From Nissabacter sp. SGAir0207 (lineage in GTDB: Bacteria > Pseudomonadota > Gammaproteobacteria > Enterobacterales > Enterobacteriaceae): a stretch of 64,000 nt of DNA. Of the stretch, positions 38,469 through 47,520 are shown one piece after another. Where the stretch lies: assembly GCF_005491205.1 (NCBI RefSeq), contig NZ_CP028035.1, positions 2,108,001 through 2,172,000 on the forward strand, read 5' to 3'. Position numbers and translations under genes: made by a program. Each line of letters starts with the position of its first letter. The stretch's first letter is position 1. The notes beneath the pieces were generated by a model. That model searched no databases. It was given only the letters and a program-made list of their open reading frames with translations, and had not been told where the DNA came from.

Positions 38469-38854
38469 CCGGCCGCCGTTTCACCCTTTTGGCGGGTGAA
38501 ACGGCCATATATAAGCAGCGTAAATAATCCCACAACCAGCATTAACCCATTGAATTGACATAAACCGGCGCCAAACGCATTATCTCCTCAGGCGCCACGG
38601 TGCGCCCCATGTGCCCTCATTCAATGGATTAGACGATGATGCAACCCGTTTCCTGCCTTGCCCAATGTGATGCCTTTCCGGCAGCCAGTGGCGCGGTGCG
38701 TCATATGAAGCTCAAGAAACAGCCGCTCATTTGACCGGGCGCTGTCCCGTCAGATGAGATGACAGGACAGCGGCCCACAGCAGTGTGACTCCCCCTGACC
38801 TCTCCTCCTGACGGCAAACCCAATGCGCGTTACCCTCTAAGACAGGAGAGAATT
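38469..38854 (+). promoter_or_regulatory. Leader region of the dapA-like gene with hairpin and short frame
   Basis: 386 bases without an established gene. A 32-codon frame begins at 38636 (tandem ATGs) and stops at 38734. Six bases later a strong stem-loop begins (38740-38772: CGCTGTCC and GTCA pairing with TGAC and GGACAGCG, one mismatch, 7-base loop). There is no U run, so it is not a plain terminator. Short frame, hairpin and downstream enzyme gene resemble a translational control leader, but this is inference. Confidence 0.45.
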
Positions 38855-39721
38855 ATGTCAGTATTTTCAGGTATTTGGATTCCGTTGGTCACCCCTTTCA
38901 GCCAGGGCAAGCTTGACCTGCCCGCCTTGCAGCGCCTGGCGGTCTCCCTGCTGGCGCGTGGCGCGGACGGGCTGGTAGTATGCGGCACCACCGGCGAGGC
39001 ACCAGCGCTGAGCCAGGAGGAGCAGTTGCAGGCGCTGGACGCGGTGCTGGAAGTGGTACCAGCCGCCAAGGTGGTGATGGGGCTGGCCGGCAACCATATG
39101 CCCTCCATTTTGGCGATGCAGGATGCCATCATGCAGCGCCCGCTGGCGGGCCTACTGGTCTCCGCGCCCGCCTACATCCGTCCGACCCAAGCGTCGCTGG
39201 TGCACTACTTCACCCAACTGGCTGACCGTTCGACGGTGCCCTTGATCCTCTACAACGTGCCCTACCGTACCGGCATCGCGCTCTCCTGGGAGACGCTGCA
39301 ACAGCTGAGTGACCACCCGCGCATCGTGGCGATCAAGGATTGCGGCGGCAACCCGGAGCTGACGCTGGATCTGATCAACGCTGGCAAGCTGGACGTGCTG
39401 ACCGGCGAGGATACCCAGATCCTGACGGTGCTGGCGCTGGGCGGCACCGGGGCGATCACCGCCTCTGGCCACCTCTGCCCGGAGGCGCTGGCAACGCTGG
39501 TGAAGCAGGTACAGGCGGGCGATCTGCCTGCGGCGCGCGCCACCTTCTACGGCCTGCTGCCGATGATCCGCTTGCTGTTCTCCGTCGCCAACCCTACCGC
39601 CATCAAGTGCGCGCTGGCGCTGCATGGCGAGATGGAGCCAGACCTGCGCGAGCCGCTGCTGCCCTGCCCGCCCGAGGTAGAGCAGGCGCTGCGCGACCAC
39701 TTCAACCTCCACAGCCGCTGA
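38855..39721 (+). CDS. DapA/NanA-family aldolase (dihydrodipicolinate synthase paralogue)
   Basis: 288 aa TIM-barrel class I aldolase. The Schiff-base Lys161 (IVAIKDCGGN), Tyr133 and Arg138 (YNVPYRTG) and GTTGEAPAL (44-52) align with E. coli DapA, so pyruvate is the likely donor. GTTGEAP rather than GTTGES and an atypical C-terminus (LREPLLPCPPEVEQALRDHF) suggest a paralogue. It may act on another aldehyde rather than aspartate semialdehyde. A good ribosome site (AGGAGAG) precedes the ATG. It stands alone behind a structured leader. Confidence 0.85.
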   Translation: MSVFSGIWIPLVTPFSQGKLDLPALQRLAVSLLARGADGLVVCGTTGEAPALSQEEQLQALDAVLEVVPAAKVVMGLAGNHMPSILAMQDAIMQRPLAGLLVSAPAYIRPTQASLVHYFTQLADRSTVPLILYNVPYRTGIALSWETLQQLSDHPRIVAIKDCGGNPELTLDLINAGKLDVLTGEDTQILTVLALGGTGAITASGHLCPEALATLVKQVQAGDLPAARATFYGLLPMIRLLFSVANPTAIKCALALHGEMEPDLREPLLPCPPEVEQALRDHFNLHSR

Positions 39722-39857
39722 ACCCCAGCCAGCCCGGCCGCCCTGGCCGGGCCATGAGAGTTTTCGTTTTCTTTTCGCACAGATACGTAATGACTTTTGA
39801 CAGAATGGCTTCCAGGATAGAGGCTTAATTGCACTCCCCCACTACTGGAGCGTTACC

Positions 39858-40460
39858 ATGAAACTGTATTACAAACCGGGCGCCTGCTCGCTCTCCCCGC
39901 ATATCGTGCTGCGCGAGGCGGGTGTCGATTTCAGCATTGAGAAAGTTGACCTGGTGGCGAAAACCACCGAGCACGGCGCGGACTACCTGACCATTAACCC
40001 CAAGGGGCAGGTGCCGGCGCTGCAACTGGATGATGGCTCCATCCTGACGGAAAATGCGGTGATTGTGCAGTATCTGGCCGACCAGAAGCCCGATCGCCAG
40101 CTGTTGCCCGCAGCGGGTTCGCTGGCGCGCTACCACGCGCTCGAACTGCTCAACTTCATTGCCACGGAACTGCACAAGGGCTTCAGCCCGCTGTTCAACC
40201 CGCGTTTCCCGGAGGAAGCAAAAGAGGTGGCGCGTGAGCAGTTGCGGAAGAAACTGGCCTACATTGATGGCGAGTTGGCGGGGAAAGAGTATCTGCTCGG
40301 CAGCCGCTTCAGCGTGGCCGACGCCTACCTGTTCACTATCCTGAACTGGGCGCGAGTACTGAAGTTTAACCTGGATTTGCCGAACCTGACGGCCTTTATG
40401 GCACGGATGGCGGCGCGCCCGGCGGTGGATGCCGCACTGGCGGCGGAAGGGCTGAAGTGA
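39858..40460 (+). CDS. gstA: Glutathione S-transferase GstA
   Basis: 200 aa (201 in E. coli), beta-class bacterial GST. It begins MKLYYKPGACSLSPHIVLREAG, carrying the active-site Cys10 and Ser region typical of GstA; NPKGQVPAL, LTENAVIVQYLAD and the C-terminal FSVADAYLFTILNWAR follow. It conjugates glutathione to electrophiles and binds glutathione as a mixed disulphide. Convergent with pdxY, as in E. coli. Confidence 0.95.
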   Translation: MKLYYKPGACSLSPHIVLREAGVDFSIEKVDLVAKTTEHGADYLTINPKGQVPALQLDDGSILTENAVIVQYLADQKPDRQLLPAAGSLARYHALELLNFIATELHKGFSPLFNPRFPEEAKEVAREQLRKKLAYIDGELAGKEYLLGSRFSVADAYLFTILNWARVLKFNLDLPNLTAFMARMAARPAVDAALAAEGLK

Positions 40461-40493
40461 TGGGAGGGCGCGCACCCTGCGCGCCCCACCCGA

Positions 40494-41354
40494 TTACAGC
40501 TTAACTGCCGGGAAGTAGTGGCGCGGGTTGACCAACGCATCTTGCGCCGCCACCACCTGCAACTCGTACTCGCCCATCTGCTGGGTCGCCAGCATCACCT
40601 CGTAGACTGCGGCAGTGACATGCTCCAGCGCCTTGTCGAGCGGCTCCCCCTTCAACAGGTTCACCAGCAGCAGGCCACTGGTGAGATCGCCCACGCCCAC
40701 CGGCTGGCGATCGGCAAAGGCCACCAGCGGGCGGCTGATGTGCCATGCCTCGTCAGCGGTGACCAGCAGCATCTCAAAGCTCTCTGCCGAGCGGGCGGCG
40801 CGGGCCAGATGTTTCACCAGCACCACCTTTGGCCCCAGCGCGCACAGCTCACGCGCGGTGGCCACCGCCTGCTCCACGCTGTTCACCGCCTTGCCGCTCA
40901 GCTGCTCCAGCTCAATCAGGTTTGGCGCAATCACGTCGCTGCTCGGCAGTGACTGCTTGACGTGGAACTCCGCCACACCAGGGGCCACGATGCAGCCCTT
41001 CTCCGGGTGGCCCATCACCGGGTCACAGAAGTAGAGGGCATTCGGGTTGGCGGCCTTCACCTGGCGGACAATCGCCTGGATGTGCTCGCCCTGCTCTGAT
41101 GCGCCAATATAGCCGCTCAGCACCGCGTCACACTTCGCCAGCTGGCCGATGTCCGCGATGCCCTGCACGATTTCGGTCAGGTGGCTGGGCGGCATCACGC
41201 AGCCTGTCCAGCGGCCATATTGGGTGTGGTTGGAGAACTGCACTGTGTTGAGCGGCCAGACGTTGGCGCCCATGCGGCGCATCGGGAATTCGGCAGCGCT
41301 GTTGCCGGCGTGGCCGAACACGACGTGGGACTGGATGGAGAGAATATTTTTCAT
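40494..41354 (-). CDS. pdxY: Pyridoxal kinase 2
   Basis: Phosphorylates pyridoxal to pyridoxal 5'-phosphate in the salvage pathway; 286 aa, ribokinase-like fold. [76 protein letters not shown] and the catalytic Asp in [10 protein letters not shown] are as in E. coli PdxY. The frame is open 27 codons upstream, but the ATG at 41354 is the conserved start. It follows tyrS by 155 bases, with a terminator between, so it needs its own promoter or read-through. Confidence 0.95.
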   Translation of the reverse strand: MKNILSIQSHVVFGHAGNSAAEFPMRRMGANVWPLNTVQFSNHTQYGRWTGCVMPPSHLTEIVQGIADIGQLAKCDAVLSGYIGASEQGEHIQAIVRQVKAANPNALYFCDPVMGHPEKGCIVAPGVAEFHVKQSLPSSDVIAPNLIELEQLSGKAVNSVEQAVATARELCALGPKVVLVKHLARAARSAESFEMLLVTADEAWHISRPLVAFADRQPVGVGDLTSGLLLVNLLKGEPLDKALEHVTAAVYEVMLATQQMGEYELQVVAAQDALVNPRHYFPAVKL

Positions 41355-41462
41355 CACGACAACCTGTACTCTTTTACCCTTGCCAAAGACACCGGCATGG
41401 CCGGTGGCCGGTGCCCCCTGCCAAGGCGGCGGCACTGTTCGTTATTATTGGGGCAAACCCCG

Positions 41463-41491
41463 TTAAAAATAAGGGGGGCTGCTAGCCCCCC
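41463..41491 (-). terminator. Intrinsic terminator of tyrS
   Basis: On the minus strand GGGGGGCT / AGCCCCCC with a 3-base loop is followed by a T-rich tail (TTATTTTTAA). It is 19 bases after the tyrS stop. Confidence 0.88.
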
Positions 41492-41509
41492 GTTTTCACT
41501 CTGTCGCGC

Positions 41510-42784
41510 TTACTTCCAGCTGATCAGGCAGTAGTGCTTCTTGCCGCGGCGCAGCAAGGTGTACTTACCAAACAGGCGGTCGCTGTCGGTGAAGGTGTAC
41601 TCCGCATCACCCTGCTTCTCGCCATTCACCTGCACGGCGTTCGAGTTGATCATGGTGCGTGCCTGTCCGCGGGAGGGCACCAGCTCGGCCGTGACCAGCG
41701 CCTGTTGCAGGTCGCTGCCCGCCTCCAGTTCGATGGTCGGCATACCGTCCTGCGCCAGCTGGGCGAAGTCCGCCTCGGTCATCTCACCCAGAGAGCCAGA
41801 GAACAGGCTGGCGGTGATGCGCGTGGCTGCAGCCAGCCCCTCTTCGCCATGCACCATGCGGGTCACCTCTTCCGCCAGCACATACTGGGCGCGCGGGGCC
41901 TTGCCGCTGTTTTTGTCCTCTTCTTCCAGCGCGTTGATCTCTTCCAGGCTGAGGAAGGTGAAGAACTTGAGGAAGCGGTACACATCGGCGTCCGCGGTGT
42001 TGATCCAGAACTGGTAGAACTTGTACGGGCTGGTCTTCTTCGGATCCAGCCACACTGCGCCGCCCTCGGTCTTGCCGAATTTGGTGCCGTCAGACTTGGT
42101 GATCAGCGGTACGGTCAGGCCAAACACCTGCTTCTGGTGCAGGCGACGCGTCAGGTCGATGCCAGAGGTGATGTTGCCCCACTGGTCAGAGCCGCCAATT
42201 TGCAACTCCACGCCGTGCTCGCCGCACAGCGAGGCGAAGTCATAGCCCTGCAACAGGTTGTAGGAGAACTCGGTGAAGGAGATGCCGCTGTCATCGCGGT
42301 TCAGGCGCTGCTTCACTGCCTCTTTGTTGATCATCTGGTTGACGGAGAAGTGCTTGCCGATGTCACGCAGGAAGGTCAGCACGTTCATGTTGCCGAACCA
42401 GTCGTAGTTGTTGGCGGCAATGGCGCTGTTGTCACCGCAGTCGAAATCGAGGAACGGCGAGACCTGGCGGCGGATCTTCTCTACCCACTCAGCGACGGTA
42501 TCGCTGGTGTTGAGCTTGCGTTCAGCGGCCTTGAAGCTCGGGTCGCCAATCAGGCCGGTCGCCCCGCCCACCAGCGCCACTGGCTTGTGGCCAGCCAGCT
42601 GGAAGCGTTTCAGGCACAGCAACGGAACCAGATGGCCCAAGTGCAAGCTGTCTGCGGTGGGATCGAAACCGCAATAGAGTGCAATTGGCCCTTGCGCCAG
42701 TCGCTCTGCTAACGCTTTTTCGTCCGTAACCTGGGCAATGAGGCCCCGCTCTTGCAATTGAGTAATCAAGTTACTGCTTGTCAT
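41510..42784 (-). CDS. tyrS: Tyrosyl-tRNA synthetase
   Basis: Charges tRNA-Tyr with tyrosine; 424 aa as in E. coli. Class I signatures: HLGH (HIGH-like) in [15 protein letters not shown] and KFGKT (KMSKS-like) in [12 protein letters not shown]. The S4-type RNA-binding domain is at the C-terminus ([23 protein letters not shown]). The long upstream open frame is passed over: the ATG at 42784 has GGAG 6 bases before it and begins the conserved [20 protein letters not shown]. Lies between pdxH and pdxY as in E. coli. Confidence 0.97.
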   Translation of the reverse strand: MTSSNLITQLQERGLIAQVTDEKALAERLAQGPIALYCGFDPTADSLHLGHLVPLLCLKRFQLAGHKPVALVGGATGLIGDPSFKAAERKLNTSDTVAEWVEKIRRQVSPFLDFDCGDNSAIAANNYDWFGNMNVLTFLRDIGKHFSVNQMINKEAVKQRLNRDDSGISFTEFSYNLLQGYDFASLCGEHGVELQIGGSDQWGNITSGIDLTRRLHQKQVFGLTVPLITKSDGTKFGKTEGGAVWLDPKKTSPYKFYQFWINTADADVYRFLKFFTFLSLEEINALEEEDKNSGKAPRAQYVLAEEVTRMVHGEEGLAAATRITASLFSGSLGEMTEADFAQLAQDGMPTIELEAGSDLQQALVTAELVPSRGQARTMINSNAVQVNGEKQGDAEYTFTDSDRLFGKYTLLRRGKKHYCLISWK

Positions 42785-42920
42785 CAATGACTCCGTTGAG
42801 GGTTGGTAAAGGGAGTGTCCCGGCCGGCGGCGCTGACCTGTGTGGCCGCCTGATCCGAGGAAGCGCATAGAATAAAGCGCCCGTAGCCCGAGCGCCAGAA
42901 GTAAGCACGGATTTTGGCGT

Positions 42921-43568
42921 TCAGGGCGCCAGTCGGTCGATTTTCCAGCCATTCCCCTCGCGCAGGTAGAGGAAACGGTCATGCAGGCGGTGCTCGCCTC
43001 CCTGCCAGAACTCCACGGAATCAAAGGCCACGCGGTAGCCGCCCCAGAAACTGGGCAGTGGCACCTCACCCTGCTGGAACTTCTGTTTCAGCTCGAGGAA
43101 TTTGCTCTCCAGCACCCCGCGCGCCGAGATGCGGGACGATTGCGGCGACACCCAGGCCCCAATCTGGCTCTCCTTGGGTCGGCTACTGAAGTACTTCATC
43201 ACCTCCAGCGTGGAGAGGCGCTCGGCGCGGCCGGTGAAGCTGACCTGCCGCTCCAGCATGTGCCAAGGAAAGTGCAGGCTGATTTTCGGGTTGTGGCTCA
43301 GGTGCTGCGCCTTGCGGCTGCCCAGGTTGGTGTAGAACACCAGCCCGCGCTCATCGATGTGCTTGAGCAGCACAATGCGTTGGAATGGCTGGCCCTGCTC
43401 ATCCACCGTCGCCACGCACATGGCGGTGGGGTCGGCCAGTTGCGCCTCGCACGCCTGTTGCAGCCACAGCCCGAAGAGATCCAGCGGGTCATCGGTCAGA
43501 TCGTGGCGGCGCAGGCCGCCCTTGGTGTATTCGCGCCGCAGGTGGGCAATATCGAGTCTTTCAGTCAT
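42921..43568 (-). CDS. pdxH: Pyridoxine/pyridoxamine 5'-phosphate oxidase
   Basis: FMN enzyme that oxidises PNP or PMP to pyridoxal phosphate, the final step of vitamin B6 synthesis. It has 215 aa. [15 protein letters not shown] starts the protein; FMN-binding elements [32 protein letters not shown] and [19 protein letters not shown] are present, and the C-terminal [29 protein letters not shown] is invariant in the family. Upstream of tyrS on the same strand. Confidence 0.96.
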   Translation of the reverse strand: MTERLDIAHLRREYTKGGLRRHDLTDDPLDLFGLWLQQACEAQLADPTAMCVATVDEQGQPFQRIVLLKHIDERGLVFYTNLGSRKAQHLSHNPKISLHFPWHMLERQVSFTGRAERLSTLEVMKYFSSRPKESQIGAWVSPQSSRISARGVLESKFLELKQKFQQGEVPLPSFWGGYRVAFDSVEFWQGGEHRLHDRFLYLREGNGWKIDRLAP

Positions 43569-43603
43569 GGCAAGATCCTTGGAACGTCAGGGGGTCACGG
43601 CCA

Positions 43604-43912
43604 TCAGCGGCTGACCACACAATCATTGATTATCACATCATCCCCGCGCTGCACCAGCGCCCGCGCCCCCTGTGACCAGAAGGTGTAGCGCCCGTCGCTG
43701 TAGCGCGCGCCGGAGGCCGCCTCCACCTGCGTCAGGTGGAGTTGCTCGCCATCCAGCAGCAGGCTGACGCTGTGGCGATCCGGGGCCAGCGTCACGGTCA
43801 GCGGCAGGGTGCCGCAACGGTAGTGGACAGGCTGGGCCGCTGGCGCGTGGCCGAAGTGGCTACACCCAGCCAGCGCCAGCAATGCGGCCCCGGTAAGCAG
43901 ATACCTGAACAT
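43604..43912 (-). CDS. mliC: MliC, membrane-bound C-type lysozyme inhibitor
   Basis: Outer-membrane lipoprotein that binds and blocks c-type lysozyme; 102 aa. Signal with lipobox MFRYLLTGAALLALAGC, mature start CSHFGH. The conserved inhibitory segment is seen as ASGARYSDGRYTFWSQG, and two further cysteines (YRCGTL, INDCVV) probably form the disulphide. A strong AGGAGG site precedes the ATG at 43912, ahead of an earlier in-frame ATG. It follows anmK by 11 bases and is probably in operon with it and pdxH. Confidence 0.9.
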   Translation of the reverse strand: MFRYLLTGAALLALAGCSHFGHAPAAQPVHYRCGTLPLTVTLAPDRHSVSLLLDGEQLHLTQVEAASGARYSDGRYTFWSQGARALVQRGDDVIINDCVVSR

Positions 43913-43923
43913 ACTGCCTCCTC

Positions 43924-45048
43924 TCACTCGCCCGGCTGGCGCAGGCCAGCCGGGTAGATGGCGCCCAACACCGCCGGCGCGCGCGCGCCAGTCACCGAGG
44001 GCAGGTTGCCCGGCAGGCCGGACAGGGTACGCGCCGCCAGCCAGGCGAACGCCAGTGCCTCCATGTCATCGCCACGGATGCCGAACTGGTCGGTCGGGCA
44101 CACCTCGGTACCCGGCAGCAGCGCCGCCAGACGGGCCATCACCAGCGGGTTGCGCGCGCCACCGCCACACACCAGTAGCCGGTCACAGCCGCCGGAGAGC
44201 TGTACCTGCTCTGAGATGGTGGTCGCGGTCAGTTCCGCCAGCGTGGCCTGCACATCCTCCGGGGCAAGATTGGGATGCCCGGCGAGATGGCGCTCCAGCC
44301 AGGCCAAATTGAAGTACTCACGCCCGGTACTCTTCGGCGCTGGCGCGGCAAAATAGGGGTCAGCCAGCATCTGCTGCAACAGGGCGATGTCAGGCAGGCC
44401 TGCCAGCCCCAGCGCCGCATCCTCATCGTAGGGCAGCGCCCGCTGCCGCCAGATCCAGGCGTCCATCAGCATGTTGCCGGGGCCGGTGTCATAGCCGCGC
44501 ACCGGCTGGCCCGGCAGCTGCAGGGAGAGGTTGGCGATGCCGCCGATGTTGAGCACCATCCGGCGCTCGTCCGGGTGCGAGAGCAACGCATCATGGAACG
44601 CGGGCACCAGCGGCGCGCCCTGCCCGCCAAGCGCGATGTCCCGCCGGCGGAAGTCACCGATGGTAGTAATGCCGGTCAGGGCCGCGATGCGGTTATTGTC
44701 GCCCAGTTGCAGCGAGAACGGCGCCGGGCCGTTCGGCTCGTGCCAGACCGTCTGGCCGTGGCAGCCAATCGCGGTGATCTCTTCGGCACGCAGGTTGTGC
44801 TGCGCCAGCAGCGCCAAAATGGCCTCGGCGAACAGATCCCCCAGCTGCGCATCCAGCTGGCCCACTTGTGACAGTGTCACCTGCTGGCCCTGGCACATCC
44901 CTAAAATCGCCTGCCTGATGGCCAACGGCATCGGGTGGGTATAGCTGCCCTGCTGGGCTACCATACGCGCATCAATGGCGGCCAGCACCACATCGATCCC
45001 ATCCAGGCTGGTGCCCGACATGACACCGATATAACGACCTGACTTCAT
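43924..45048 (-). CDS. anmK: Anhydro-N-acetylmuramic acid kinase
   Basis: Phosphorylates and cleaves 1,6-anhydroMurNAc to MurNAc-6-P during peptidoglycan recycling; 374 aa. ATP-binding [15 protein letters not shown] at the N-terminus, [34 protein letters not shown] and the sugar-kinase motif [17 protein letters not shown]. The ATG at 45048 is the conserved [12 protein letters not shown] start with a GGGGAGAGG site. Heads the anmK-mliC unit and diverges from slyB. Confidence 0.96.
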   Translation of the reverse strand: MKSGRYIGVMSGTSLDGIDVVLAAIDARMVAQQGSYTHPMPLAIRQAILGMCQGQQVTLSQVGQLDAQLGDLFAEAILALLAQHNLRAEEITAIGCHGQTVWHEPNGPAPFSLQLGDNNRIAALTGITTIGDFRRRDIALGGQGAPLVPAFHDALLSHPDERRMVLNIGGIANLSLQLPGQPVRGYDTGPGNMLMDAWIWRQRALPYDEDAALGLAGLPDIALLQQMLADPYFAAPAPKSTGREYFNLAWLERHLAGHPNLAPEDVQATLAELTATTISEQVQLSGGCDRLLVCGGGARNPLVMARLAALLPGTEVCPTDQFGIRGDDMEALAFAWLAARTLSGLPGNLPSVTGARAPAVLGAIYPAGLRQPGE

Positions 45049-45334
45049 AACCTCTCCCCTTCCCGGCAATGCAATGTTTTTCTCCCCCACTAAAGCAGAT
45101 TTAACCGGTTAACGCTATGAAAGGGAGTGATTATTTACGGCCAGGCCGTTGATCTGTCGACGAGATCATTTTATCGAGGTTTATGGGGCATTGAGGCTAT
45201 GGGGCATATGCTGGGGACTTTACATCAGGCAAAATAGCGATTGGGCCGCAGATCAGCCATACTTTTAGCGTCATTGTCCATTCGTAGTCAGGCAGGCAAT
45301 GCTGAGGACTATGTTAAAAAATATAGGAGTCTTT

Positions 45335-45802
45335 ATGATTAAGCGTCTTCTCGTGGTGGCGCTCGCTGGCGCCACGCTGGCGGGCTGTGTGAACGATAGC
45401 GCCCTGTCCGGTGATGTCTATTCCGCCAATCAGGCGAAACAGGTTCAAAACGTAACCTACGGCACCATCGTCTCAACCCGGCCGGTACAGATTCAGGGTG
45501 GCGACGAGAGCAACGTGATTGGCGCGATTGGCGGCGCAGTGTTGGGCGGCTTCCTGGGTAACACCGTCGGGGGTGGCACAGGCCGTAGCCTGGCGACCGC
45601 GGCCGGTGCCGTGGCCGGTGGCGTCGCAGGTCAGGGCGTGCAGGGTGCGTTAAACCGTAGCAATGGCGTAGAACTGGAGATCCGTAAGGATGATGGCAAT
45701 ACCATCATGGTGGTGCAGAAAGCAGATGCCACCAAATTCAGCGTGGGGCAGCGTGTGAGCATGGCCAGCAGTGGCAGCCAGGTAACTGTCTCGCCGCGTT
45801 AA
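45335..45802 (+). CDS. slyB: SlyB outer-membrane lipoprotein
   Basis: 155 aa lipoprotein of the glycine-zipper (Rick_17kDa_Anti) family. Lipobox in MIKRLLVVALAGATLAGC; the glycine-zipper run GAIGGAVLGGFLGNTVGGG follows, then VELEIRKDDGNTIMVVQK. In E. coli and Salmonella it is PhoPQ-controlled and forms oligomers that protect outer-membrane proteins when LPS is disordered. The ATG at 45335 has TAGGAG in range. Convergent with slyA. Confidence 0.96.
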   Translation: MIKRLLVVALAGATLAGCVNDSALSGDVYSANQAKQVQNVTYGTIVSTRPVQIQGGDESNVIGAIGGAVLGGFLGNTVGGGTGRSLATAAGAVAGGVAGQGVQGALNRSNGVELEIRKDDGNTIMVVQKADATKFSVGQRVSMASSGSQVTVSPR

Positions 45803-45807
45803 GCAGC

Positions 45808-45842
45808 ACAAAAACAAGACCGGCGGCCAAAGGCCGCCGGTC
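45808..45842. terminator. Terminator between slyB and slyA
   Basis: Perfect 11-bp stem (GACCGGCGGCC / GGCCGCCGGTC) with a 3-base loop. On the minus strand it is followed by TTGTTTTTGTG, suiting slyA; on the plus strand the tail is weak, so for slyB it may be inefficient. Confidence 0.75.
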
Positions 45843-45875
45843 GGGTAGATTCGCTGTGAGTCAAAAAAAATCGCG

Positions 45876-46319
45876 TTATTTGTTTTGTAGTTGGATAATG
45901 TTCTCTTCTATCTGATCGATCATCCTGACCAGCAGCGAGAGCTCATCATGTGAGATGCCCGTCAGGATCTCATGCCGTGTAGAGTCAATCACCCTCTCCA
46001 CCTCATCAATAATCGGTGCCGCTTCCGCCGTCAGCTTGATGCGTTTGGCGCGGCGATCGCTGGAGCAGGTATGGCGGGTAATCAGCCCCTTCTCCTCGAG
46101 TTGATCCAAGGTGCGCACCAGTGAAGGCTGCTCAATGCCGATCGCTTTGGCCAACTGAATCTGCGACTGCTCAGGCGGTAATTTGTTGATATTGTGCAAA
46201 GTCACCCAATGAGTTTGGGTCAATTCCAACGGTTTGAGCCGGTGGTCAATCAAGGCGCGCCATACTCGCACCAGCCGTGCTAAATCTGAACCTAATGATG
46301 AACCTAAATTGGAGTCCAA
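45876..46319 (-). CDS. slyA: SlyA/RovA, MarR-family regulator
   Basis: Winged-helix dimer, 147 aa, that relieves H-NS silencing of virulence and envelope genes. The conserved part begins [36 protein letters not shown]; the recognition helix and wing are [39 protein letters not shown]. The first few residues (MDSNLGSS) are slightly longer than in E. coli. The usual downstream pump genes ydhIJK are not found beside it. The name is rovA in Yersinia. Confidence 0.95.
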   Translation of the reverse strand: MDSNLGSSLGSDLARLVRVWRALIDHRLKPLELTQTHWVTLHNINKLPPEQSQIQLAKAIGIEQPSLVRTLDQLEEKGLITRHTCSSDRRAKRIKLTAEAAPIIDEVERVIDSTRHEILTGISHDELSLLVRMIDQIEENIIQLQNK

Positions 46320-46874
46320 TTCCCCCTCCTTATAATTAGCTTGCTAATAGTGCTTCCCAGAGTGTAGCCTATTTTGCGGAGTTAAGAACGGAAATTCAAT
46401 TATATATGTAATATGAATGATATTTAGATCAATAATTTGGATGAAAAATAATTAGAGCCTTTTTACATCCTGCGCCTTATTCTCTGCCTGAATATTAACA
46501 TGCCAAATTTGGCATAATTCCTTTGGCGAATGTTGCCTGTTTTGAGCTATCCCTTTGCTGTCTCTCTGCTTTTGTCCGGCGATTGGGCTGCGCTAATTTT
46601 GCCTGCGGCCACATGGGCCAAGCCAGGCGCACACCAGGCAAGTGTGGCTGCGACGGACATACTCCGTGCAATTTGTCAAATTTCGCTAAAATTTAAGGGG
46701 ATAGCGTGGGCTAGGGTCAGTGGGGGTAAATAAATAGTGACAGTTACAAAAATAAAATACATTTTCTAACTTTGATCTGAATCGTGGCAATATCTAAACA
46801 CTTCTGAATTAAATAAATTTGCCTACCCGTTATTGGCACTGGCCGGGCAAATGCCCAGCCAGCAGTCAGTCAAA
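46320..46874. other. slyA-sodC intergenic region
   Basis: About 555 bases, AT-rich, with no supported gene. It should hold the slyA promoter. In E. coli ydhI, ydhJ and ydhK occupy this interval; no trace was recognised. A 67-codon frame at 46530-46733 (plus) has no ribosome site and no family resemblance and is not called. Confidence 0.5.
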
Positions 46875-47396
46875 CTAAATCACACCACAAGCAATACGGC
46901 CACCGCCGCCACCCAAGGGTTTCGGCATATCCGCGTGGTTATCACCGCCCTCATGGATCATGAGCGCATGGTTCTCAACCTGCGACAGCTGTTTCAGGCG
47001 CGGTGCCAGTACCTGATCGCTGGCACTGCCATCCTGATGCACATAGATCACGGGCAGGTCACCCAGGTGGCCATTTTCATATGGCCCGAGGTGCTTGCCG
47101 GTTTTCTCTGGATCCAGGTGATCGCCGGCTGCTTGCGCCGCCACCTTCTTGCCATCCTTCTCTGCGGCCTCACAGCTGCCATTCTGGTGCACATGGAAAC
47201 CGTGCACCCCCGGCGGCAGTGAGGTCAGTTTGGGGGTAAACAGCAGGCCATACTCGGTTTCACTGATGGTGACAGTGCCGATGGGCTGCGGTGCGCCCTC
47301 AGCCGACACCCGGTTCATAGTCACCACTTTACTGGCCGCCTGCGCGGCCCCGCAGGCCAGCATACATGCCAACGCCACGCCGGAAAGATACTTCAT
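46875..47396 (-). CDS. sodC: Periplasmic Cu/Zn superoxide dismutase
   Basis: Converts superoxide to peroxide and oxygen in the periplasm; 173 aa with signal peptide MKYLSGVALACMLACGAAQA. Metal ligands are visible in GVHGFHVHQNGSCE, AAGDHLDP and ALMIHEGGDNHAD, with the disulphide Cys pair in NGSCE and IACGVI and the glycine loop PKPLGGGGGR. It lies between slyA and ydhF as in E. coli. Confidence 0.95.
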   Translation of the reverse strand: MKYLSGVALACMLACGAAQAASKVVTMNRVSAEGAPQPIGTVTISETEYGLLFTPKLTSLPPGVHGFHVHQNGSCEAAEKDGKKVAAQAAGDHLDPEKTGKHLGPYENGHLGDLPVIYVHQDGSASDQVLAPRLKQLSQVENHALMIHEGGDNHADMPKPLGGGGGRIACGVI

Positions 47397-47520
47397 AACG
47401 CCTCCAATGCCTGTCGCTTCAGAGCGTTAAGTATAGGCAAAGCCTTCCTATGCTGGTTTGCCGTTCCGCTTTCCGGCCCTGCCCGGCTGATATTTGCGAT
47501 CCAGTTCACAAAAACTGCCC

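Noticed and set aside
31852..39721. Prophage or integrative element in the dtpA-gstA block
   Set aside because: No integrase, transposase, phage structural gene, tRNA target or flanking direct repeats were recognised.
46530..46733. 67-codon plus-strand frame between slyA and sodC
   Set aside because: No ribosome site and no resemblance to the ydhI/J/K genes expected at this place.
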